From Nocardioidaceae bacterium (lineage in GTDB: Bacteria; Actinomycetota; Actinomycetes; Propionibacteriales; Nocardioidaceae): DNA of 64,000 nucleotides. Positions 24,304 to 32,303 of this stretch are shown piece by piece. How positions within the stretch are numbered: position 1 is the first letter of the stretch; each line of letters begins with the position of its first letter. The notes below the pieces were generated by a model. It was not told where the DNA came from. It was given only the letters and a program-made list of their open reading frames with translations, and ran no database searches. Location: positions 62,001 through 126,000 of the forward strand of contig JAURVT010000002.1 of assembly GCA_030655315.1 (NCBI GenBank). The letters run 5' to 3'. Made by a program: the position numbers and the translations under genes.

Positions 24304-24790
24304 GCAGCTGGAGCACCCGGGCCTCCAGCACCCGGGCGTCGGCGGCGGACGGCTGGGCCGACCAGCTCACCTCGGGAGCCAGGCGCACGATCGCGTCGCG
24401 CGCCCAGTCCCTGACGCGCTCGGGTCCGCTGGTGCGGAGCCGCTCGAGCCGCGCGGCCAGCCACTCGACGTCACCGAGAGCGCGGTCGAGCGCGGCCTCG
24501 CCGAGCCCCGACACCGGCGCCTGGCCGGTGCGGTGGACCCGCAGCCGACCGTAGAGCCCCTGCGGCCGCCCGCCGCCCCCGGCGCGCTCCCCGGCCGACC
24601 CGACGTAGCGGACCACCGCGTCGTGGGGCTCGCGGAACAGGTAGACGCCGGGGTCGCGGGGCACCTCGGGCAGCGCCTGGTCGAACGGCGCCCAGCCCGA
24701 CCACTCGGCCAGGTCGTCGACCTCGGCGTAGGCGGCCAGGCGTGCGGCCCGGGACTCGATCGTCTCGAGCAGCGGGGGGTGGCCGGTCAC
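24275..24790 (-). CDS. GIY-YIG-like nuclease domain protein
   Basis: This 171-residue protein has a recognisable GIY-YIG core: DPGVYLFRE near residue 46 (GVY for GIY), VVRYVGSAGERA (YVG for YIG) and GLYGRLRVHRTGQ, with the conserved arginine. EARVLQLLRP near the C-terminus may supply the metal-binding glutamate. I chose GTG at 24790; the longer frame upstream is antisense to the next gene. The role is unknown. Similar stand-alone proteins are annotated only as GIY-YIG family. It converges on tetR with a 29-base overlap. Confidence 0.75.
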   Translation of the reverse strand: MTGHPPLLETIESRAARLAAYAEVDDLAEWSGWAPFDQALPEVPRDPGVYLFREPHDAVVRYVGSAGERAGGGGRPQGLYGRLRVHRTGQAPVSGLGEAALDRALGDVEWLAARLERLRTSGPERVRDWARDAIVRLAPEVSWSAQPSAADARVLEARVLQLLRPFDLWNR

Positions 24791-24913
24791 GGTGCGTGCG
24801 GGTGGAGGAGGGACACGAGCCCAGCCTGGACGCCGGCACCGACAGTCCGGTGCGGTCGCTCCCCCGCGACCGGTGCGCCAGGATGGGGCGTCCGACGACC
24901 GAGGGGGTTGCCC

Positions 24914-25429
24914 GTGATCCTGTCCGACACCCGCGACCCCCGGCTCGTGACGGTGCGCCGCGGCGGGACCCTGACCGACCCCGACCACCACCTGCTCGCG
25001 CTGTGGGCGGCGGAGTGCGCCGAGCACGTCCTGCCGCTGTTCGAGCAGGCCCGCCCCGAGGACCTCCGTCCCCGGCTGGCGATCGAGCACGCCCGTGCCT
25101 GGGTGCGCGGCGAGGTGCGCATGATGCGGGCCCGGGCGGCCGGCGGGCACGCCATGGGCGCGGCCAGGGACCTGCGCGGCGCCGCGCGCCACGCCGCGTA
25201 CGCCGCCGGCCAGGCGGGGGCCGTCGCCCACGTCGCCGAGCACGACCTCGGGGCCGCCGCCTACGCCATCAGGGCCGTGCGGGCGGCCGCCGCGCCGGGC
25301 GATGAGGAGCGCGCGGGTCGGGCCGAGTGCCGCTGGCAGCGTGACCGACTGCCGCCGGACGTCCGCGACCTCGTCCTGGCCGACCAGCGGCGCCGCAACG
25401 ACCTCTGCTGGTCGGTCTTCGACTGCTGA
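24914..25429 (+). CDS. Imm-5-like putative immunity protein
   Basis: This 171-residue helical protein matches the plan of Imm5-like proteins: HHLLALWAAECAEHVLPLFE near residues 25-45, then RPRLAIEHARAWVRGEV, alanine-rich helices with ARHAAYAAGQAGAVAHVAEH, and a C-terminal QRRRNDLCWSVFDC. GTG at 24914 follows GAGGGGG. Imm5 proteins are predicted to neutralise polymorphic toxins, but no toxin, VgrG or Esx gene is nearby, so this is an orphan. It may protect against toxins of neighbouring strains or have another use. Confidence 0.75.
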   Translation: MILSDTRDPRLVTVRRGGTLTDPDHHLLALWAAECAEHVLPLFEQARPEDLRPRLAIEHARAWVRGEVRMMRARAAGGHAMGAARDLRGAARHAAYAAGQAGAVAHVAEHDLGAAAYAIRAVRAAAAPGDEERAGRAECRWQRDRLPPDVRDLVLADQRRRNDLCWSVFDC

Positions 25430-25469
25430 GCGACCAGGTCGCGTCGGCCGCGATCGCCGTCGGCCGGAC

Positions 25470-26000
25470 TCAGGACCGGTCGAGCCCCACCTCGTACCGG
25501 CGGGTGCGACCGTGCCGCGTGTCGTCGACCGAGACGAGCACCCCGCCCGCCCGCTCGATGGTGCGCGCCGACGCGACGTTGCGGACGTCGCAGACGAGGG
25601 CGACCGAGGAGAGCCCGAGGTCCCGGGCGAGGCCGAGGGTGCGGCCTAGTGCCCAGGACGCGACGCCCCGTCCACGGGCGGACGGCCGCACGCCGAAGCC
25701 GACGTGCCCCAGCGACCGGGTGCGCCCGTCCAGCTCGTGCCGCAGCGCGACCCCCGCGAGCACGTCGCCGTCCTCCACCACCCACCGGTAGGTGGCCGGC
25801 AGCCTCCCCATGGCGGCGGCCCGGTCCGGGTCGGCCTGGTCGAGGAGTCGCCGCGTCCACGCCGCGAAGCCTGCCCGGGTCGTCACGTCGTCGTCGGCGT
25901 GCAGGCCGAAGCCGTCCTCGTGCGCACCGGTCCCCCACTCCTCGTGCGCGGCCAGCCACGCCACGTGCAGCGAGACGTCGGGCGGGCGGAGGTGCAGCAC
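25470..26000 (-). CDS. GNAT family N-acetyltransferase (RimJ/RimL-like)
   Basis: This 176-residue GNAT enzyme would transfer acetyl from acetyl-CoA to an amine. The acceptor-site region GHVGFGVRPSARGRGVASWA near residues 95-115 carries the R-x-x-G-x-G/A acetyl-CoA signature, followed by LVCDVRNVASARTIERAGGV. GTG at 26000 has TAGCGT exactly six bases upstream and no ribosome site, so it is probably leaderless. The substrate is unknown. Confidence 0.87.
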   Translation of the reverse strand: MLHLRPPDVSLHVAWLAAHEEWGTGAHEDGFGLHADDDVTTRAGFAAWTRRLLDQADPDRAAAMGRLPATYRWVVEDGDVLAGVALRHELDGRTRSLGHVGFGVRPSARGRGVASWALGRTLGLARDLGLSSVALVCDVRNVASARTIERAGGVLVSVDDTRHGRTRRYEVGLDRS

Positions 26001-26006
26001 CCCGCC

Positions 26007-26012
26007 ACGCTA
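26007..26012 (-). promoter_or_regulatory. -10 element TAGCGT of the GNAT gene, leaderless spacing
   Basis: TAGCGT on the minus strand, then six bases, then GTG at 26000. Confidence 0.5.
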
Positions 26013-26031
26013 GCCCCCGCTCCGCGGACCG

Positions 26032-26487
26032 TCAGTCCTCGTGGCGGGCGTGCGCGGCGTCGAGGGCGTCGTTGAACGCGCCCATCCCGGCGATCAGGGC
26101 TTCGGCGGCGTCGGGGCCGATCAGGCCCAGCGCGTGGCGCAACGCGTCGGCGCGCAGCGCGGCGTCGTGCCGGTACGCGACGACGCCCGCGTCCGTCGCG
26201 CGGACGGGCCGGCTGACCTGGCCCGGGTCGTCGAAGCGCTCCACCAGCCCGTCGGCCTGGCTGGCCCTGACCTGACGGTTGATCGTCGACTGGTCGAGCT
26301 CGAGGTCCTCCGCCAGCTCGCGCAGCGTCCGCGCGCCGGCGTTGACCAGGCGCCACAGGATCTTGAACGCCGAGCCGTCCAGCCTCGAGCCCGGGTAGGA
26401 CGTCGGACGTCGCCGGCTGATGCGCATGAGCTGGTCGCCCAGGGCACGCAGGACGTCGTCGTCGACCTGCGACGGGACCTCGGACAC
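26032..26487 (-). CDS. MarR family transcriptional regulator
   Basis: This 151-residue winged-helix protein has RTLRELAEDLELDQSTINRQ near residues 55-75 as the DNA-binding motif and a wing at FDDPGQVSRPVRATDAG. GTG at 26487 is preferred to ATG at 26517 because AGAGGAGG stands six bases before the GTG. It is divergent from a DHA2-type transporter whose start codon lies in a 10-1-10 palindrome, the probable operator. Confidence 0.87.
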   Translation of the reverse strand: MSEVPSQVDDDVLRALGDQLMRISRRRPTSYPGSRLDGSAFKILWRLVNAGARTLRELAEDLELDQSTINRQVRASQADGLVERFDDPGQVSRPVRATDAGVVAYRHDAALRADALRHALGLIGPDAAEALIAGMGAFNDALDAAHARHED

Positions 26488-26590
26488 CGGCGACCTCCTC
26501 TGGCACGGACGGTCCATGATGCCAGCCGGTCGGACCGACGTGACGCAGGTCGCAGCCGGTTGCCGCCGACAACCATGCCGCCCCGTGCCA

Positions 26591-26611
26591 CGATGTGCAT
26601 CATGCACATCG
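26591..26611. promoter_or_regulatory. Candidate MarR operator, perfect 10-1-10 palindrome
   Basis: CGATGTGCAT-C-ATGCACATCG spans the start of the MFS gene, about 104 bases from the divergent marR start. Perfect dyads of this size are typical MarR sites. It would block both promoter clearance and early transcription of the MFS gene. Confidence 0.6.
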
Positions 26612-28077
26612 ACAGTCCCGACACCCCCGGAGGCACCGCCTCCGCCGCCCCGCGGACCGACGCGCCGCTCCTCGCGGTGGTGGTCCTCTGCCTCGGCGGC
26701 CTCGCCGCGGCCATGACCCAGACGATGGTCATCCCGATCCAGAGCGAGCTGCCGCGCCTGCTCTCGACCTCGGCCTCGAACGCCGGCTGGGTGGTCACCG
26801 TGACGCTGCTCGCGGCCGCGGTCACCATGCCCGTCGCGGGACGGCTCGGCGACCTGTTCGGCAAGCAGCGCGTGCTCGTCGCGAGCGCGTCGATCCTCGC
26901 GGTCGGCTCGGCCGTCGCCGCGACGTCGGACTCGCTCGCGCCGATGCTCTCCGGGCGCGTGCTCCAGGGCATGGGGATGGGCTTCATCCCGGTCGGCATC
27001 TCGATCATCCGGGACATCTGCCCGCCTCGCCTCGCCGGCACCTCGGTGGCCGCGATGAGCGCGACGCTCGGCGTCGGCGGCGCGATCGGGCTCCCCCTGT
27101 CGGCCTGGGTGGTGCAGTCCGGCAACTGGCACGCGCTGTTCTGGATCGCCACCGGCCTGGCGGTCGCGATCGCCGTCGCCACCTGGTTCGCCGTCCCCCA
27201 CGTCGCCCCGGCCACCTCCGGACGGCTCGACCTCCTCGGGGCCGGCCTGCTGGCCGTCGCGCTGGTGTCGTTCCTGGTCGGTGTGTCGAAGGCCGCCCAG
27301 TGGGGCTGGGGCGACCCGCGGACGCTCGGCGCGATCGCGCTCGGCCTGGTGGTCGGCCTGGTCTGGGGCGCGTACGAGCTGCGCCACGACGAGCCCCTGG
27401 TCGACCTGCGGACCTCGGCCCGGCCCACCGTGCTGCTGACCAACCTCGCCGCGGTCGCGATCGGGTTCGGGATGATGGCACAGTCGATCGTCGTCCCGCA
27501 GCTGCTCCAGCTGCCCGGGGCCACCGGGTACGGGCTCGGCCAGTCGATCCTCGCGGCGGGCCTGTGGATGGCGCCGGCCGGGCTGATGATGATGGTCTTC
27601 GCGCCGGTCTCGAGCCAGCTGATCCGCCGGGCGGGCGCCAGGACGACGCTCGTCCTCGGCGCCGCCGTGCTCGGCACCGGTTACCTGGTGGCGCTGGCGC
27701 TGATGGGCGCCCCGTGGCAGCTGCTCGTCGCGTCGTGCGTGACGTCGGCCGGCGTCGGCATCGGCTACGCCGCGATGCCCACCCTGATCCTGGACGCCGT
27801 GCCGCCGCGCGAGGCCGGCGCCGCCGTCGGGCTCAACGCCCTGATGCGCTCGCTCGGCACCACGCTGGCCGCGGCCGTCATGGCGACCCTGCTGAGCAGC
27901 AGCACCCAGGCACTCGGCCCCGTCCAGGTCCCGACGCAGGGCGCGTTCCAGCTGTGCTTCGTGATCGGCGCCGCCGCGGCCTTCGTCGGCATGCTGATCG
28001 CGCTGGCCGCGCCGCGGACCGTCGCGCCGGCGGCGGCACCCCGGCAGGCGGACGCGGTGGCCGCGCAGGCGGACTGA
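26602..28077 (+). CDS. MFS transporter, DHA2 family (14 helices)
   Basis: This protein of about 491 residues is a DHA2-type drug:H+ antiporter with 14 helices: LAAAMTQTMVIPIQSELP in helix 1, VAGRLGDLFGKQRVLV as motif A near residue 75, and RVLQGMGMGFIPVGISIIRD in helix 4. Three in-frame ATGs are possible (26575, 26593, 26602) and none has a ribosome site. I give 26602, which lies inside the palindrome with CACGAT seven bases upstream. It is probably an exporter controlled by the divergent MarR. Confidence 0.85.
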   Translation: MHIDSPDTPGGTASAAPRTDAPLLAVVVLCLGGLAAAMTQTMVIPIQSELPRLLSTSASNAGWVVTVTLLAAAVTMPVAGRLGDLFGKQRVLVASASILAVGSAVAATSDSLAPMLSGRVLQGMGMGFIPVGISIIRDICPPRLAGTSVAAMSATLGVGGAIGLPLSAWVVQSGNWHALFWIATGLAVAIAVATWFAVPHVAPATSGRLDLLGAGLLAVALVSFLVGVSKAAQWGWGDPRTLGAIALGLVVGLVWGAYELRHDEPLVDLRTSARPTVLLTNLAAVAIGFGMMAQSIVVPQLLQLPGATGYGLGQSILAAGLWMAPAGLMMMVFAPVSSQLIRRAGARTTLVLGAAVLGTGYLVALALMGAPWQLLVASCVTSAGVGIGYAAMPTLILDAVPPREAGAAVGLNALMRSLGTTLAAAVMATLLSSSTQALGPVQVPTQGAFQLCFVIGAAAAFVGMLIALAAPRTVAPAAAPRQADAVAAQAD

Positions 28078-28093
28078 CCGGGCCCCGACGCAG

Positions 28094-28134
28094 CGACGGG
28101 CCCGCCCGACCGGAGTGGTCGAGCGGGCCCGTCG
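28094..28134. terminator. Bidirectional hairpin terminator
   Basis: CGACGGGCCCGC(CCGACC)/(GGTCGA)GCGGGCCCGTCG arms of about 18 bases with a 4-base loop fold between the convergent MFS and alcohol dehydrogenase stops. Confidence 0.7.
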
Positions 28135-28143
28135 TCGTGTGGA

Positions 28144-29202
28144 TCAGGCCGAGAGGGTCTCGGTGTCGATGACGGCGCGGTAGCGCACGTCGCCGGACAC
28201 GACCCTGTCGTAGTAGTCGTCGACCTGGTCGGCCGAGATGACCTCGACGGTGGCGGTGACGCCGTGCTCGGCGCAGAAGTCGATCATCTCCTGCGTCTCG
28301 GGCAGGCCACCGATCATGTTGCCCGCGAGCGAGCGACGGTTGGTCAGCAGCGAGAAGGCGCTGACCTCGAGGTTGTCCTCGGGCGCGCCGACGTTGGCCA
28401 GCACGCCGCCACGGCCCAGCAGGCCGAGGAACGAGTCGAGCGGGATGCCCGAGCCGACCGTGTTGAGGATGATGTCGAAGCTGCCGGCGAGGTCGTCGAA
28501 GACCGACTCGTCCTCGGTGGCGTAGTAGTGGTCGGCACCGAAGGACAGGCCGTCCTCCTTCTTGGCGTCGGTCCGGCTCAGCACGCTGACCTCGGCGCCC
28601 ATGGCCTTGGCGATCTTGACGCCGACGTGGCCGAGGCCGCCCAGGCCGATGACGCCGACCTTCTTGCCGGGACCGGCACCGTGCTCCTTGAGCGGGTGGT
28701 AGGTGGTGATGCCGGCGCAGAGCAGCGGGGTGACGGCGGCGTGGTCGGCGGGGTCGAACGCGCTCGGGATCCGGACGACGAACTGGTCGCGCACGACGAC
28801 CTGGGCGCTGTAGCCACCCTGGGTGACCTCGCCGTCGTAGCCCTCGGAGCCGTAGGTCATCACGGCACCCTTCTCGCAGTACTGCTCCTCGCCGTCCTTG
28901 CAGGCCGCGCACTCCTGGCAGGAGTCGACCAGGCAGCCGACGCCGACGACGTCGCCGACGGCGTGGGCGGTGACGTCGGACCCGACCTCGGCGACGGTGC
29001 CGAGGATCTCGTGGCCGGGGGTGAGCGGGAACGGGGTCGTGCCCCACTCCTCGCGCTTGGTGTGGATGTCGCTGTGGCAGATGCCGGCCCAGCGGATGTC
29101 GATGCGCACGTCGTCGGCGCGGAGGTCGCGACGCTCGAGCTGGATGCGCTCGAAGGTGGCGTCGGCGGAGGCCGCCGACAGGGCAGGAACGGTGATCGTC
29201 AT
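28144..29202 (-). CDS. Zinc-dependent NAD(P) alcohol dehydrogenase (YahK/cinnamyl-alcohol type)
   Basis: This 352-residue medium-chain dehydrogenase reduces aldehydes or oxidises alcohols. Catalytic zinc ligands are in WAGICHSDIH near residue 40 and TPGHEILG near residue 62. The structural zinc site is CQECAACKDGEEQYC near residues 95-110. The cofactor fold has GLGGLGHVG near residue 182. ATG at 29202 is chosen from the family N-terminus MTITVPAL; TAGCGT lies seven bases upstream, suggesting a leaderless message. The longer GTG start at 29238 would overlap the hydrolase gene. Confidence 0.9.
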   Translation of the reverse strand: MTITVPALSAASADATFERIQLERRDLRADDVRIDIRWAGICHSDIHTKREEWGTTPFPLTPGHEILGTVAEVGSDVTAHAVGDVVGVGCLVDSCQECAACKDGEEQYCEKGAVMTYGSEGYDGEVTQGGYSAQVVVRDQFVVRIPSAFDPADHAAVTPLLCAGITTYHPLKEHGAGPGKKVGVIGLGGLGHVGVKIAKAMGAEVSVLSRTDAKKEDGLSFGADHYYATEDESVFDDLAGSFDIILNTVGSGIPLDSFLGLLGRGGVLANVGAPEDNLEVSAFSLLTNRRSLAGNMIGGLPETQEMIDFCAEHGVTATVEVISADQVDDYYDRVVSGDVRYRAVIDTETLSA

Positions 29203-29209
29203 GTCATCG

Positions 29210-29215
29210 ACGCTA
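29210..29215 (-). promoter_or_regulatory. -10 element TAGCGT of the dehydrogenase gene
   Basis: TAGCGT on the minus strand stands seven bases before ATG 29202. No ribosome site is present. Confidence 0.4.
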
Positions 29216-29230
29216 AGACAAGTTGCCCGT

Positions 29231-30139
29231 TCAAGCACTTCGAGACGGACCGAGCAGCGACGACACCGCGGCGGCGAACGCGCGGGGGTCCTCCTGGGGA
29301 GGGTTGTGGCCGACGCCCGGCAGGCCGACCTGCTCGAGCGGGCCGACGAACGACCCCACGTCGGACGGCCCGTCGTACGCGCCGAGCCCGTCGGCCCCGC
29401 TGTCGAGGACCACCGTCGGCACGCCGATCGTCGGCCCCTGGGCCAGGGCGGCCTCGAGCGCGTCGTACCGGCCGTCCCCCGGGACGAGCCCGTAGCGGTG
29501 CCGGTAGGAGTGGATGACGACGTCGACGAAGTCGGGGTTGTGCAGGCTGGGCGCCGAGGCTCGGAACGCGTCGGCCGCGCCGTCCCACGCCGGCGACCAG
29601 TCCCGCCACAGCAGGCCGCACAGCGCCTCGCGGTCCTGCTCCAGGCCGCGGCGCCCCCGCTCGGAGTGGAAGTAGTACTGGTACCAGTAGGTCTTCTCCG
29701 ACTCCGGTGCCGTGGGCACCTGGAAGCCCGCGATGTCCTGGATGTTGTATCCCCCCACGGTCACCAGACCGGCGACCCGCTCGGGGAACAGGGCCGCGGC
29801 GACGCACGCCGCCCGGCCGCCCCAGTCGTAGCCCGCCACGACGGCCCGCTCGACGTCGAGGGCGTCGAGCAGGTCGACCAGGTCCTGCCCGAGCGCCGCC
29901 TGCTGGCCCGAGCGGAGCGTCGACGACGACGCGAACCGGGTCGGCCCGTAGCCGCGGAGGTACGGCACCACGACCCGCGCACCGGCACCGGCCAGCGCCG
30001 GCGCGACCTCGTCGTACGAGCGGACGTCGTAGGGGAACCCGTGGAGCAGGACGACGGGCGGACCGGACGGGTCGCCCGACTCCTCGTACCCGACGTGCAG
30101 GACGGACGTGGACGTCTCGAGCAGCTCACCGGTCGGCAT
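29231..30139 (-). CDS. Alpha/beta hydrolase, epoxide hydrolase-like (Asp nucleophile)
   Basis: This 302-residue alpha/beta hydrolase has the oxyanion segment VVLLHGFPYD near residue 30. The nucleophile elbow VVAGYDWGGRAA, near residue 103, has aspartate where esterases have serine. The C-terminal histidine is in GVGHNPPQED. The Asp nucleophile places it with epoxide hydrolases and haloalkane dehalogenases rather than esterases. It is cytosolic, with no signal peptide. The hydrolase gene stands immediately upstream of the alcohol dehydrogenase gene on the same strand, with a 28-base gap if the dehydrogenase starts at 29202. Confidence 0.87.
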   Translation of the reverse strand: MPTGELLETSTSVLHVGYEESGDPSGPPVVLLHGFPYDVRSYDEVAPALAGAGARVVVPYLRGYGPTRFASSSTLRSGQQAALGQDLVDLLDALDVERAVVAGYDWGGRAACVAAALFPERVAGLVTVGGYNIQDIAGFQVPTAPESEKTYWYQYYFHSERGRRGLEQDREALCGLLWRDWSPAWDGAADAFRASAPSLHNPDFVDVVIHSYRHRYGLVPGDGRYDALEAALAQGPTIGVPTVVLDSGADGLGAYDGPSDVGSFVGPLEQVGLPGVGHNPPQEDPRAFAAAVSSLLGPSRSA

Positions 30140-30164
30140 CGGCCCACCCTCTCACCGGCGACCG

Positions 30165-30506
30165 TCAGGCCCGCAGCACCTTCTCCATGGCCTTGCCCCG
30201 CGCGAGCTCGTCGACCAGCTTGTCGAGGTAGCGGATCTTCTGCATCAGCGGGTCCTCGACGTCCTCGACCCGCACCCCGCAGACCACTCCCGTGATCGCC
30301 GTGGCCCGCGGGTTCAGCCGGGCCGCGGCGAAGAACTCCTCGAAGGTCGTGCCCGCGTCGAGGTGGCCGGCGAGCGTGGCCTCGTCGAACCCCGTGAGCC
30401 AGCCGATCACCTCGTCGAGCTCGGCCCGCGTGCGGCCCTTCCTCTCCAGCTTGGCGACGTAGTGGGGGTGGACCGACGCGACGCTCGTGGTGAAGATCCG
30501 GTGCAT
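30165..30506 (-). CDS. DUF2200 family protein
   Basis: This 113-residue protein has the DUF2200 signature: [24 protein letters not shown] at the start, EVIGWLTGF, then [20 protein letters not shown] and [13 protein letters not shown]. The function is unknown; the family is small, cytosolic and widespread. TAGCCT stands exactly six bases before ATG 30506, so the message is probably leaderless. It is divergent from the CmtR-like gene. Confidence 0.9.
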   Translation of the reverse strand: MHRIFTTSVASVHPHYVAKLERKGRTRAELDEVIGWLTGFDEATLAGHLDAGTTFEEFFAAARLNPRATAITGVVCGVRVEDVEDPLMQKIRYLDKLVDELARGKAMEKVLRA

Positions 30507-30512
30507 CCCGCG

Positions 30513-30518
30513 AGGCTA
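30513..30518 (-). promoter_or_regulatory. -10 element TAGCCT of the DUF2200 gene, leaderless spacing
   Basis: TAGCCT on the minus strand, then six bases, then ATG 30506. Confidence 0.5.
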
Positions 30519-30548
30519 GTGCTCCTCGCCCGTGGTGGGAGTACAGGG

Positions 30549-30577
30549 TTGGCTGTATTCACCGGTTGCTTTACCGT
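30549..30577 (+). promoter_or_regulatory. Promoter of the CmtR-CDF-DsbA-like operon
   Basis: TTGGCT (30549-30554), a 17-base spacer and TACCGT (30572-30577) make a recognisable sigma-70-type promoter. Six bases later comes GTG 30584, so transcription would start at the start codon. Confidence 0.5.
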
Positions 30578-30583
30578 GGACGG

Positions 30584-30922
30584 GTGCAGATCTCCACCTC
30601 GACCGGCGCGCTCGCGCGCTTCGGCCACGCCCTGTCCGACCCCACCCGGACCCGCGTGCTGCTCGCGCTGGCGGGTGGCCCGTCCTACCCGGCCGACCTC
30701 GCGACCGAGACCGGGGTCTCGCGCCAGGCGATGTCGAACCACCTCGCGTGCCTGCGTGGCTGCGGCCTGGTCGTCACCGTTCCCGAGGGGCGACGGACGC
30801 GCTACGAGCTCGCCGACGCCCGGATCGCCCGGGCGCTCGAGGGTCTGCTCGACCTGGTGCTCGTCGTCGACCCGGCGTGCACCTGCGTCGACGACGACGT
30901 CCCCGAGGCGGTGCCGTCGTGA
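30584..30922 (+). CDS. ArsR/SmtB metal sensor, CmtR-like (Cd/Pb)
   Basis: This 112-residue ArsR-family repressor closely follows mycobacterial CmtR: FGHALSDPTRTRVLLAL, VSRQAMSNHLACLRGCGLVV near residues 46-66 with the two recognition-helix cysteines spaced C-x3-C, and a C-terminal ACTC for the third ligand. CmtR releases DNA on binding Cd(II) or Pb(II). GTG at 30584 is chosen because TACCGT lies six bases upstream and the family start follows. It overlaps the CDF transporter gene by four bases. Confidence 0.85.
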   Translation: MQISTSTGALARFGHALSDPTRTRVLLALAGGPSYPADLATETGVSRQAMSNHLACLRGCGLVVTVPEGRRTRYELADARIARALEGLLDLVLVVDPACTCVDDDVPEAVPS

Positions 30923-31620
30923 CCGGCCCCGCGGTGCGGACGGCGACGTCCGCGGACCGACGGTCGGTGCTGTCCCGGCGCATCCGGCTCCTCGTCGCCC
31001 TCACGATCGCCTACAACGTCGTCGAGGCCGCGGTCGCGCTGACGGCCGGCGCGCAGGCCTCGTCCTCCGCGCTCATCGGCTTCGGGCTCGACTCGGTGAT
31101 CGAGGTGTCGTCGGCCGCCGCGGTCGCCTGGCAGTTCGCCGGGCGCGACCCCGAGGCCCGGGAGCGCGTCACGCTGACGGTGATCGCGTGCTCGTTCTTC
31201 GCCCTGGCCGCGTTCGTCGGTGTCGACTCGGTGCGCGCGCTGCTGGGCGGGTCGCAGGCCGAGCCGTCCACCGTGGGGATCGTGCTCGCTGCGGTGTCGC
31301 TCGCCGTGATGCCGTTCCTGTCCTGGGCCCAGCGCCGGGCCGGCCGCGAGCTCGGCTCGCGCTCGGCCGTCGCGGACTCCCACCAGACGCTCCTGTGCAC
31401 CTACCTGTCCGCCGTCCTGCTCCTCGGCCTCGTGCTCAACGGCCTGCTCGGGTGGTCGTGGGCCGACCCGGTCGCGGGGCTCGTCATCGCCGTCGTCGCG
31501 GTCAAGGAGGGCGTGTCGGCCTGGCGGGGCGACGGCTGCTGCGCGCCCGACGCCGGCGTGCTCCTCGGCACCGGCGCCCCGGCACCCTGCGCCTGCTGCG
31601 ACACCGGGCAGAGCCGATGA
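30919..31620 (+). CDS. Cation diffusion facilitator (CDF) family transporter
   Basis: This 233-residue protein has about six helices of the CDF fold. SSALIGFGLDSVIEVSSAAA near residue 50 and SAVADSHQTLLCTYLSA near residue 155 correspond to the two metal-site helices. It lacks the usual cytosolic domain and instead ends in a cysteine-rich tail, with GDGCCAPD and PCACCDTG. It would export heavy metal ions sensed by the CmtR-like regulator with which it overlaps (GTGA). The cysteine tail suggests Cd, Pb or a similar thiophilic ion. Confidence 0.82.
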   Translation: MTGPAVRTATSADRRSVLSRRIRLLVALTIAYNVVEAAVALTAGAQASSSALIGFGLDSVIEVSSAAAVAWQFAGRDPEARERVTLTVIACSFFALAAFVGVDSVRALLGGSQAEPSTVGIVLAAVSLAVMPFLSWAQRRAGRELGSRSAVADSHQTLLCTYLSAVLLLGLVLNGLLGWSWADPVAGLVIAVVAVKEGVSAWRGDGCCAPDAGVLLGTGAPAPCACCDTGQSR

Positions 31621-32270
31621 GGTCCGAGACGAAGGTGACGGCCGCCGTCGCGGTGGTCGTCCTGGCCGTCCTCCTCGCGTACGTCGTCGTGCAGGCCACG
31701 ACCTCCGAGGAGCCGGCGAGCGCCGCCGAGTCGGCCGGCGTCCTGGTCCGCGACGACAGCCACCGGCTCGGCACGCCGGCGCCGGACGACGAGGTGGTGC
31801 TCGTGGAGTTCCTCGACCTCGAGTGCGAGTCGTGCCGCGCGGTCTTCCCGTTCGTCGAGCAGCTGCGCGAGACGTACGAGGGACGGGTGACCTTCGTGCT
31901 GCGGTACTTCCCGCTCCCCGGCCACGCCAATGCCGAGAACGCCGCGTGGGCCGTCGAGGCCGCCGCCCAGCAGGACGCGCTCGAGCCGATGTACCAGCGG
32001 ATGTACCAGACCCAGGCTCAGTGGGGCGAGCGGCAGGACTCCCAGGCGGCGCTGTTCCGGACGTTCGCCGACGACCTCGGCCTCGACCTCGACCGCTACG
32101 ACGCCGACGTCGCCTCGACGACCACCCGCGAGCGGGTCGCCCGCGACTACGAGGACGGCCTCGCCCTGGGGGTCTCCGGCACCCCCACGTTCTTCCTCGA
32201 CGGCCGGCAGCTCAGGCCGTCGACGCCCGAGGACTTCACCGCGGCCATCGACGCGGCCCTGGCCGACTGA
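31617..32270 (+). CDS. DsbA-like thioredoxin-fold protein, membrane-anchored
   Basis: This 217-residue protein has an N-terminal membrane anchor (residues about 8-27) and a DsbA-type thioredoxin fold outside. The active site is LECESCRAVF (CESC) near residue 69, and the cis-proline loop is GVSGTPTFFLDG near residue 183. It would oxidise or reduce thiols at the cell surface. ATG at 31617 overlaps the CDF stop (ATGA), so it is co-translated with the metal exporter and may protect cysteines damaged by thiophilic metals. Confidence 0.87.
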   Translation: MRSETKVTAAVAVVVLAVLLAYVVVQATTSEEPASAAESAGVLVRDDSHRLGTPAPDDEVVLVEFLDLECESCRAVFPFVEQLRETYEGRVTFVLRYFPLPGHANAENAAWAVEAAAQQDALEPMYQRMYQTQAQWGERQDSQAALFRTFADDLGLDLDRYDADVASTTTRERVARDYEDGLALGVSGTPTFFLDGRQLRPSTPEDFTAAIDAALAD

Positions 32271-32271
32271 C

Positions 32272-32298
32272 GCCGTCCCACCGGGACGTGGGGACGGC
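32272..32298. terminator. Hairpin terminator between convergent genes
   Basis: GCCGTCCCAC and GTGGGGACGGC pair with one bulge, directly after the DsbA-like stop and before the convergent monooxygenase stop. Confidence 0.55.
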
Positions 32299-32303
32299 CG
32301 CGG

